The notes beneath the pieces were generated by a model that was given only the letters and a program-made list of their open reading frames with translations, was not told the origin of the DNA and did no database searches. Positions 7,069-12,763 of a stretch of 15,889 nt of DNA are shown piece after piece. This DNA comes from Thermoplasmata archaeon (lineage in GTDB: Archaea > Thermoplasmatota > Thermoplasmata > GCA-020350865): contig CP070726.1 of NCBI GenBank assembly GCA_020350865.1, positions 1,262,320 to 1,278,208 of the forward strand, written 5' to 3'. The first letter of the stretch is position 1. Each line of letters begins with the position of its first letter. The position numbers were made by a program, and so were the translations under genes.

Positions 7069-7301
7069 TTACTGGAAGAGTGTTTCATATGGAAAGTGGG
7101 GTCTGCTCCTTTCCTTGATCCTTTCTATGGTGTCCAGACCGAACAAGCGGATTTCTTTATTGCCCTGATGTTCAATAATCGCCGATATTGCCGGTATGGA
7201 TTTGGCTCCGTATGCAGAGAGGTTGTATATCACATTGTGGACTATGTTCAGGTTTTCAGTTTCAAAAGCTATATCCTTCAGTTTCTTTATCTCCTCCTCA
7301 T
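7069..7301 (-). pseudogene. HEAT-like mini-protein, start missing or frameshifted
   Basis: The minus strand is open from a TAG at about 7309-7311 to a TAA at 7069-7071 and reads as a coherent helical protein of about 76 residues. It begins EEEIKKLKDIAFETE, then NVIYNLSAYGAKSIPAISAI, then KEIRLFGLDTIERIKE. This resembles one HEAT-type helical repeat. No ATG, GTG or TTG exists in frame before the middle (GTG at 7233). An ATG at 7301 lies one base out of frame, right before a GAGGAGGAG run, and reads only four codons to TAA. One added base in that run would give a normal start. So this is a gene broken by a slip in the repeat, a sequencing error, or a gene with an unusual start. A TATA-like AAGTATATG is placed correctly upstream (about 7344-7352). 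Confidence 0.5.
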
Positions 7302-7320
7302 GTGACGTTTCCTACTCCCC

Positions 7321-7337
7321 CCTAATGCGATATTAGG
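7321..7337. repeat. CCTAAT-N5-ATTAGG inverted repeat
   Basis: A perfect 6-bp inverted repeat with a 5-nt spacer lies about 20-30 bp downstream of the TATA-like element of the broken HEAT-like gene, around its predicted transcript start. It could be an operator. No second copy was noticed in the window. Confidence 0.35.
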
Positions 7338-7557
7338 TCTGAGTACACATATACTTATCCCTGTAATTAGCTTTTTTCCAAACTTCATTACGGTTAAACA
7401 TTGAAACCGGAGTTGGTGGAAATTTGACGGAAATGGGGTTTTTGACGCCGTTTCTGCCCGTATTCAAGGATTTTTAAAGATATTATGATAGAGAATAAGG
7501 TCTTGCCCCTTGAAAAAGATACCTTCAATTGACCCGAATTGAACGATCTAATTCTGA

Positions 7558-8100
7558 TCAGATATTATCATTTAGAATGTTCTCTGTTAATTTCTGGAAG
7601 GCCCGCTCCACATTGAATCCCGTTTTGGCACTGGAAAGGTACGCCTCAGTTCCGTGGGACCTAGAAGCAAAGGACTTGATTTCGTCCAGGCCAAATCGCT
7701 GCTCTCCTTCTATGTCGTATTTATTCCCAAGGACAACCATGGGTAATTCTCCGGCCACACTCTCTGCAGTTTCCACCCAGCTTTCCAGGCCCTGCAAGGT
7801 CGCCTTTCTCGTCACGTCACATGTGGCGAGAATGCCCTGGGAGCCCTCGAAATAGGCATTTTTTAGCAGCTGATGAAAGCCCTGCTGTCCGATAATATCC
7901 CAAATCAGGAGGCGGACATCCTGATATCCGTTTATTGGATTTGAAATCTTCAGGTCCTTTACCGTTATCTTTGTTCCCAGGGTGACAATATAATCATCTG
8001 AAAATTGATCGAACACATACCGTTTTATCAAACTCGTCTTCCCTACCCCACCGTCACCAACCAAGCAAATTTTGAATTTGGGGGGTTTTGCCTCCGGCAA
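7558..8100 (-). CDS. Ras-like small GTPase
   Basis: The 180-residue G domain from the TTG at 8100 has P-loop GDGGVGKTS (15-23), Thr40, WDIIGQ (67-72), NKYD (126-129) and SSAKTG (156-161). It keeps Gly in the Ras Gly12 position, alone among the four paralogues. The start is chosen because AAGGAG at 8109-8114 lies 8 nt upstream and because it puts the P-loop at the same residue as in two paralogues. A second TTG at 8142 also has a good SD (GAGGAG at 8150-8155, 7 nt away) and would add 14 residues, but the predicted transcript start (about 8136) falls after it. There is no C-terminal lipidation cysteine. It is closest in sequence to the gene at 8289-8855; the two share their promoter layout, which suggests tandem duplication. 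The stop is TGA. Confidence 0.88.
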   Translation of the reverse strand: MPEAKPPKFKICLVGDGGVGKTSLIKRYVFDQFSDDYIVTLGTKITVKDLKISNPINGYQDVRLLIWDIIGQQGFHQLLKNAYFEGSQGILATCDVTRKATLQGLESWVETAESVAGELPMVVLGNKYDIEGEQRFGLDEIKSFASRSHGTEAYLSSAKTGFNVERAFQKLTENILNDNI

Positions 8101-8157
8101 GATATACTCTCCTTTCTCACACTTTGCACTATTGGTAATCAAAGTGTATCTCCTCAA

Positions 8158-8194
8158 TTAAATAACTAATCTTCCAACTATCAATACTGATATT
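8158..8194 (-). promoter_or_regulatory. GTPase promoter: inverted repeat plus TATA-like element
   Basis: On the minus strand, AATATCA-GTAT-TGATA (8179-8194; exact consensus) is followed after 13 nt by a TATA-like TTATTTAA (8158-8165). The TATA centre lies about 61 bp before the TTG start at 8100. Layout and spacing equal those of the promoter at 8912-8948. Confidence 0.6.
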
Positions 8195-8253
8195 TGTTTG
8201 GCCTCCAGGCCCTATGGTAGCATGTTTAGCACGTTTATTACATATAAATCCAC

Positions 8254-8286
8254 AAAAAGGGCTGCTGTTATGGGGAAATAACACCC
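8254..8286 (-). terminator. Hairpin plus T5 terminator of the upstream GTPase
   Basis: On the minus strand, beginning 2 nt after the TAG stop of the GTPase at 8289-8855, GGGTGTTAT and ATAACA-GCA-GCCC form a stem (TGTTAT/ATAACA perfect, GGG/CCC beyond a bulge) around a TTCCCC loop. TTTTT follows at once. It separates the two GTPase genes into independent transcripts. Confidence 0.65.
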
Positions 8287-8288
8287 TT

Positions 8289-8855
8289 CTAATCGTATTC
8301 TACCGGCCCTGATTCGAATAAATCCTCCACAATCTTCTTGCTTATGGTATCGAAGACGTTATCCACGTTTAATCCTGTCTTGGCGCTTGTCATTAGGGAA
8401 TAACTGTTATCATACCCCGTAGCAAAGTTCTTGATATCGTTTAAATTCACCTGTTGAGCCGAAAGATCGCACTTGTTTCCCACAAATACCACTGGCACCT
8501 TCTTGGCAATCCGTTGAATCATCTCCATCCAATTGTGCATTTCCGAAAGGGTATCCTCCCTTGTAACATCACAGGTTCCGATAACACCCTGAGTTCCGTA
8601 GAAATATGATTCTTTCAGCAGTTGCCTGAAATTCTGTTGACCTACAATATCCCAAATAAGCAATTGAACTTCCATGGAAGAACCGTTGCCTGGATTCGGT
8701 ATTTCAATGCTTTTCTTTGTGACCTTCGTCCCAATGGTAACTATGTATTTATCTTCAAACTCATCATACACATAACGCTTAATTAAACTGGTCTTGCCCA
8801 CGGCACTCTCCCCGATTAAGCATATCTTCAATTTGAGCGGGTCTTTATTTTTCAC
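8289..8855 (-). CDS. Ras-like small GTPase
   Basis: The 188-residue G domain from the GTG at 8855 has P-loop GESAVGKTS (15-23), Thr40, WDIVGQ (68-73), NKCD (127-130) and TSAKTG (156-161). Ser17 occupies the Ras Gly12 position, as in many Rab proteins. The hairpin between the switches (about 44-64) is polar with two Gly-rich turns. The GTG start puts the P-loop Gly at residue 15 and lies the same distance from TATA as in the paralogue at 7558-8100, but its SD (GGGG) is weak. An ATG at 8891 (200 residues) lies at the predicted transcript start and could be a leaderless start; further TTG/ATG codons reach 8960. The product ends SGPVEYD with no lipidation signal. The stop is TAG. Confidence 0.88.
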   Translation of the reverse strand: MKNKDPLKLKICLIGESAVGKTSLIKRYVYDEFEDKYIVTIGTKVTKKSIEIPNPGNGSSMEVQLLIWDIVGQQNFRQLLKESYFYGTQGVIGTCDVTREDTLSEMHNWMEMIQRIAKKVPVVFVGNKCDLSAQQVNLNDIKNFATGYDNSYSLMTSAKTGLNVDNVFDTISKKIVEDLFESGPVEYD

Positions 8856-8911
8856 GAATATCAGCCCCAAATGATTGTTTGATAATCCCATGTTTGTAGA
8901 CCTTTTTCTCA

Positions 8912-8948
8912 TTAAAATATTAGTTCTCCAATTATCAAAGTTGATATT
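8912..8948 (-). promoter_or_regulatory. GTPase promoter: inverted repeat plus TATA-like element
   Basis: On the minus strand, AATATCA-ACTT-TGATA (8933-8948; exact consensus) is followed after 13 nt by a TATA-like TATTTTAA (8912-8919). The predicted transcript start is near 8890. This is the best-preserved copy together with the one at 8158-8194; the two promoters align over about 40 bp with few differences. Confidence 0.6.
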
Positions 8949-9053
8949 ATACAGGTTCAAAACACCGTTTTATTCCCATATTCAATGATTTGCATGTCTC
9001 ATAACGATGAAGGAATGAACGTAGACTAGCTATTCCGAACCTGTTCTTGTGGT

Positions 9054-9302
9054 TTAGGCGTTGCCCTTCTTGCTTACCTTCTTTTTCACTTTTACGTTCT
9101 TTACCTGTGGTTTCATTGTATGGCAAGGAACCACAACAGTCTGACCCTTGGTTTTATAGAAAATGGCCCACTTAGGTAAACCGTGTCTGTGCAGAATGAC
9201 CCATTTATCTGTCAGTTCTGCCACGCCCCATTGATACAGTCCTTCTTTCATATCCTCATCTTTAACATTTCTTATCATTGATGTCATGGTAATCACATAC
9301 AC
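9054..9302 (-). CDS. Small hypothetical protein with basic tail
   Basis: The product is 82 residues from the GTG at 9302, or 77 from the ATG at 9287, which has a GTGAT partial SD 4 nt upstream; the start is not settled. The core VAELTDKWVILHRHGLPKWAIFYKTKGQTVVVPCH reads as beta strands with turns, and the last 20 residues are lysine-rich (VKVKKKVSKKGNA), which suggests nucleic-acid contact. I do not recognise the family. A TATA-like TTTTATTAGG lies about 35 bp before the GTG, and a TGATATT half-site of the GTPase inverted repeat is nearby. The stop is TAA. Confidence 0.6.
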   Translation of the reverse strand: MYVITMTSMIRNVKDEDMKEGLYQWGVAELTDKWVILHRHGLPKWAIFYKTKGQTVVVPCHTMKPQVKNVKVKKKVSKKGNA

Positions 9303-9739
9303 CGTTTTTTTGAAGCACCGTGATATTTCCTAATAAAACCTTGTGCACATTTCTCATTTGTAATTATCACCAAAGACTATCGAACTTCTATGAGGGGTGT
9401 AATTATCAGAAAAAATCCTGAGTTTATATTCGATTTTGTCATGATATAAAACACGCTTATTTTCCCAATAAGGCGGGATTTTTCGTGGTATAAATTTAGA
9501 TTTGACAATACTTAATAAAATTAATAAGTTGGATGGCCGCATCCAAAATCTTGAGAATGATAAATGATAATACAATGATTTCTCGGCCCTGTGTGAGGAC
9601 CTCTTGACTTCATTTTAAAAGAATGTGAAAGGGGGTTTGAAGCGTAAAAAAAAACGATGGATCTTCATATTTCTCAAAAAATAACTCAACAGCATATTGA
9701 CCTGGTTATAGAATGATACCCAAGAAAAGACGACTATGG
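9303..9739. other. AT-rich intergenic stretch with T-run terminators
   Basis: No convincing gene is seen. Minus-strand T-runs at about 9645-9655 and 9677-9682, some 60-90 nt past the stop of the AIM24 gene, probably end that transcript. A 73-codon open frame at 9354-9575 lacks a start signal and coding character. Confidence 0.45.
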
Positions 9740-10618
9740 CTATCTGTTCTGCTGAGGGAGATGGGGAATTAAGGACTGAACAAAGGCATGTAAATGCCTG
9801 GTCTGCATCATTATCTTACCCGGGCCAGTGAAATCGGTGACCAGGCTCTCTCCGCTCAAAACCGTTGATTTCCATCCACCAACCCTGCGCACCTCGAACT
9901 GTAGGTTGTTCGGGAAGGCGACAAGGTGGCCTGTGTCCACAGACAGGGTTTCACCGTGTCTGAGGTTCATCTCGATTATACCGCCGAAGGATGATAACCA
10001 TACACTGCCAGACCCGGAGGCATGCAACATGAGAAAATCCTTCTCCGCCAGAAAGCCCTTAAGGCCCCGCCATTTGGAATCGAGATTGACTTCGGGCGAT
10101 GAGGCCAGGTACGCACTGCTTTGGAGTATCATCCCGTGCTGGGAAACATCCTGCACTCTAACATCGCCTGTTGTGGGGCCCACGAGGGCCAGCTCTCCTG
10201 ATCCGTGCATGGCAATGAACGCATTTACCGAGAGGGACTCACCACCCAAATTTGATGTACCAATCCCCTTTAATATCCCTTCTTTCCTTGCCTTGGTTTG
10301 GATCTCGATTGTCCTGTGCATGTACATCATGGCACCCTTCTTGACCACCACGCTTTGCCCCTTCTTCAGGTAGAAAACAAGGGCAGTGAATGTTGGTGAG
10401 TGAACGGTTTCGAACTCCAGGTCCCCTGCCTTTAATCCCTTCTTGGCTTGGGCTACTGGCTGCTGTTCCTTGGGTTGTACCTTTGGTGGTTGATATTGCG
10501 ATAATGGTGGTTGGTCCCGTTGCTGTGGCTGCATGTACTGCCCGCAGGTATAGCAGAACCATTGATTGTACTGCTGGATATACTTCAATTGCCCACTGCA
10601 CCTTGGACATGTGCTCAT
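9740..10618 (-). CDS. AIM24/TIGR00266-family protein with N-terminal zinc ribbon
   Basis: The product is 292 residues from the ATG at 10618. A zinc ribbon opens the protein (Cys4, Cys7, Cys22, Cys25 in CPRC and CYTC), followed by a Gln/Pro-rich linker (about 29-58). Next comes the AIM24 fold (about 65-280), an all-beta double layer with repeated turns such as GQSVVVKKGAMMYM, IAMHGSGELALVGP, LMLHASGSGSVWLSSFG and GETLSVDTGHLVAF. The family is widespread in bacteria and archaea and its biochemical role is not settled. A GTG at 10651 would add 11 residues but has no SD; the ATG has GGTGGT close by, and its ribbon begins at once. A TATA box (CATATAAA, 10720-10727) gives a leader of about 80 nt. 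The stop is TAG, with a second in-frame TAG two codons on. Confidence 0.88.
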   Translation of the reverse strand: MSTCPRCSGQLKYIQQYNQWFCYTCGQYMQPQQRDQPPLSQYQPPKVQPKEQQPVAQAKKGLKAGDLEFETVHSPTFTALVFYLKKGQSVVVKKGAMMYMHRTIEIQTKARKEGILKGIGTSNLGGESLSVNAFIAMHGSGELALVGPTTGDVRVQDVSQHGMILQSSAYLASSPEVNLDSKWRGLKGFLAEKDFLMLHASGSGSVWLSSFGGIIEMNLRHGETLSVDTGHLVAFPNNLQFEVRRVGGWKSTVLSGESLVTDFTGPGKIMMQTRHLHAFVQSLIPHLPQQNR

Positions 10619-10719
10619 GATACCACCATTGTTCGTTAAACGGCGATTCACATACGAGCCGCTCGGGAAAGTATCGAGACAGAGCCGCCTCGCAGCAAGG
10701 GGGTTTATTCGGCTACACC

Positions 10720-10727
10720 TTTATATG
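10720..10727 (-). promoter_or_regulatory. TATA box of the AIM24 gene
   Basis: CATATAAA on the minus strand predicts transcription from about 10698. The leader then contains a CGAGC-G-GCTCG palindrome near 10655-10665. Confidence 0.5.
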
Positions 10728-10993
10728 CCTATCCCTTACCGGATCTGTTGCATTTTCGGTTAAATGACCCTTTGTTCCCCTTTTTGATGCATGACGGCAT
10801 ATTTATTAGGTTAATGGCTAGCAAACTCCCCCGCATTTAAAACATAGTGCTATATCATTTTCTATATAAATATCCGGAAATCTGCAGGTACATATCCCAA
10901 ACTCCTTTAACTGTTCTTTTCTCATACGAACCTCCCCCTGAATGTTTGTACTGACCCAATAAAATCTGAGTTGAGGCTACAGAGGATAGTGTC

Positions 10994-11074
10994 GGTGACA
11001 CACATGTCCTTATAACCTCAAATCCTCTATTACTACCCTCTATCTTTAACTCAGATAAAGACATGTGTGTCACC
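10994..11074. repeat. 15-bp perfect inverted repeat, 51-nt spacer
   Basis: GGTGACACACATGTC (10994-11008) and its exact reverse complement (11060-11074) flank 51 nt. The match extends outward with one extra base (TC / C-GA) and inward with one mismatch (ATA). As RNA it would form a long stem closing a 51-nt AT-rich loop; as DNA it would be two matching protein sites. Confidence 0.75.
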
Positions 11075-11201
11075 CGATTAAGTGAATATAATTTGAATAC
11101 TTAAATCTATCTCAAAAAGGTTTAATTCGATATTCGGGACATCTTCCCGTCATTCATTTATTATTCATTGGCGGTTGATATTATAACGTTGGAAGAAAAG
11201 A

Positions 11202-11280
11202 CCCCAATTCCCAACTCTGGAGCAAAAATTTGGGTCATAACAGCCTATTTGTGCGAGGAAGGGTACGTTGGGAATTGGGG
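11202..11280. repeat. 14-bp perfect inverted repeat, 51-nt spacer
   Basis: CCCCAATTCCCAAC (11202-11215) and its exact reverse complement (11267-11280) flank 51 nt, the same spacer length as the repeat at 10994-11074. One base further out, AAG/CTT also pairs. The arm contains TTGGG twice, and TTTGGG recurs in the spacer. Confidence 0.75.
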
Positions 11281-11439
11281 CTTAATCTGACGTCATCATT
11301 ATTAGTTTAATAAACTATAGTTTTTTCTGTGTGATCTGGAAAAAAGAAGTGAAATTCCAATATGCTCGGCCTTTATACGCATCTAAAGGAAAAGTGGAGA
11401 GGAAACCAAATCGTATACTGTTAGAATGTTCTTTCACCT

Positions 11440-11456
11440 AAAAAAAACCGGAAAAA
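11440..11456 (-). terminator. Oligo-T terminator of the archaeosortase gene
   Basis: On the minus strand a T5 tract, CCGG and a T8 tract lie about 55-70 nt past the TAG stop. Tandem oligo-T tracts are the usual archaeal termination signal. Confidence 0.5.
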
Positions 11457-11511
11457 TTGGATTGGTCCTCATACCTGGATAACTGTTGGGTAATTATTTT
11501 CATATAATCTG

Positions 11512-12660
11512 CTAAGTGTCCTGAGGTTCTGATGTTGAGCCTTCAGTGACTTCCACAGTCTGAGAGGCATCGTCCTTCTTATTTACCAAAACCGCCTCTT
11601 CCTCTTCATTATCCTTTTCCAAAGCACCTGCTTCTCCGCCTTTCTGGGGGTCCTTTCCAACCAGGAGCTTGAACATCACACCCCAGAATAATCCCACCCA
11701 TATCATGAAGATGATGATGCCCAGGTTATTATGGGTCCATAGCAGGGCTTCACTGCCGAAATGACTGCCCACAGCCACTATGAGGGCCATTCTGAGGATG
11801 TTGGCGAACCAGGAAGTGATCACACCCAATGTGAGCAGGCTGGCCACCTTGACATCAAATTGCCTGTACTCCATGAGTATGAAGGCCGTAAAGCCGGATA
11901 TGAATATGCTCACCGAATAGAGACCTGTGCATGAGAGCCCAATCATCACAGAACTCCTTTGCCCCGCATCCACGCCAAGGTTCTGGTAGATGATGTACAC
12001 ACCACTTTTGGTGATATTCACCCCTTCTATTGTCCTGGGGGAGCTCACCATATGTGCAGATGACTGTATACCAAAGAGATTGAGCAGGCCTGCGGTGGGT
12101 TCGGCCAGGAGGTAGTATATGAACGGGGAGTTCACATTCTCCTGAACAGGTCCCGAATACAGGCCGTAGATGGTCAGGGGCACCACGAGAATCAGGAACA
12201 GGAATACGAAGAAAAGGAGCACAAAGTCCCTCTCAGCCTTGAATTTAACGGGAACGTAGTTGTAGAAAATCAGTACTAGGCCCAAAAGAATGGTGATCGT
12301 GTCGTTTACCCCGAGCCTCAGAGTACCGTACTGCATGAGGTTGAAGGCGTACACGAGAACAACCAGTAAAATGCCTATTGCGGGCAAAAGAACCGTCAAC
12401 CTGCCCCTGAGTGTGAGGGCTGAGATTAAAAGCTCAGCCAGTGTCCCTTTTTCACCTTCCTCTTTTGGCTTTGCCGCTTCTTCTTCCCCAGCAGCAGGCC
12501 TTCTCTGGGCCAAAAATATCATTATTGCTATGCCTGAGACTATGAGCACCAGACCGATCCATCGGGCAAAATATGTGAGGGTCACAGCAATCTCGATGCC
12601 TGCAAAAATCAGAAACAAGCCCAAAATGAACCACTTGAATCCCCTGGTGCCGAATTTCAT
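11512..12660 (-). CDS. Archaeosortase/exosortase-family membrane transpeptidase
   Basis: The product is 382 residues, polytopic. The catalytic triad of the family is visible: Cys244 in IGLSCTGLYSV, Arg290 in ANILRMALIV and His310 in THNNLGIIIF. These enzymes cut a C-terminal tripartite sorting signal on secreted proteins and pass the new end to a membrane or lipid acceptor. The subfamily cannot be fixed from sequence alone. The protein is longer than most: two helices (about 9-50) and an acidic/basic linker (about 54-72) precede the core, and an acidic tail (about 340-382) follows the last helix. The ATG at 12660 is almost leaderless, with the TATA-like ATATTTATATCGC centred 30 bp upstream. 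The hairpin terminator at 12726-12759 separates it from the large surface-protein gene, so the two are neighbours but not one transcript. The stop is TAG. Confidence 0.9.
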   Translation of the reverse strand: MKFGTRGFKWFILGLFLIFAGIEIAVTLTYFARWIGLVLIVSGIAIMIFLAQRRPAAGEEEAAKPKEEGEKGTLAELLISALTLRGRLTVLLPAIGILLVVLVYAFNLMQYGTLRLGVNDTITILLGLVLIFYNYVPVKFKAERDFVLLFFVFLFLILVVPLTIYGLYSGPVQENVNSPFIYYLLAEPTAGLLNLFGIQSSAHMVSSPRTIEGVNITKSGVYIIYQNLGVDAGQRSSVMIGLSCTGLYSVSIFISGFTAFILMEYRQFDVKVASLLTLGVITSWFANILRMALIVAVGSHFGSEALLWTHNNLGIIIFMIWVGLFWGVMFKLLVGKDPQKGGEAGALEKDNEEEEAVLVNKKDDASQTVEVTEGSTSEPQDT

Positions 12661-12683
12661 GCTGTATATACGATACAGGTTAT

Positions 12684-12696
12684 GCGATATAAATAT
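12684..12696 (-). promoter_or_regulatory. TATA box of the archaeosortase gene
   Basis: ATATTTATATCGC on the minus strand is centred about 30 bp before the ATG, predicting a leader of only a few bases. Confidence 0.55.
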
Positions 12697-12725
12697 TGTT
12701 GCACTTCATTGCGGTAACTGAGTCT

Positions 12726-12759
12726 AAAAAAAGATAATAATGATGGGGTTGCCCCCATC
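12726..12759 (-). terminator. Strong hairpin plus T7 terminator
   Basis: On the minus strand, GATGGGG and CCCCATC form a perfect 7-bp stem around a GCAA tetraloop (GNRA type), 4 nt after the TAG of the surface-protein gene. TTTTTTT follows about 10 nt later. It ends the large gene before the archaeosortase promoter. Confidence 0.75.
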
Positions 12760-12763
12760 TTTT

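Larger units (their letters stand above)
10740..11511. other. Gene-poor region with two long inverted repeats
   Basis: No convincing coding sequence lies between the AIM24 promoter and the archaeosortase stop. The region holds the two inverted repeats listed separately, a small CGGGA/TCCCG hairpin at 11135-11149, and a T-run terminator at its right end. The 72-codon frame at 10855-11073 begins inside one repeat arm and has weak coding character; within it AAAGGAG precedes a 12-codon mini-frame, which I do not trust. A structured non-coding RNA or a decayed element is possible. Confidence 0.5.

Noticed and set aside
9354..9575. 73-codon minus-strand frame
   Set aside because: AT-rich translation rich in Tyr, Ile, Arg and Phe with no SD, TATA placement or recognisable motif.
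10855..11073. 72-codon minus-strand frame starting in a repeat arm
   Set aside because: Although GGTGA precedes an ATG in the arm, the same sequence occurs inverted in the other arm, and the translation has weak coding character.
11175..11185. TTGATATTATA, identical to part of the GTPase promoter at 8941-8951
   Set aside because: Only a half-site: the matching TATCA arm is absent and no GTPase gene follows.
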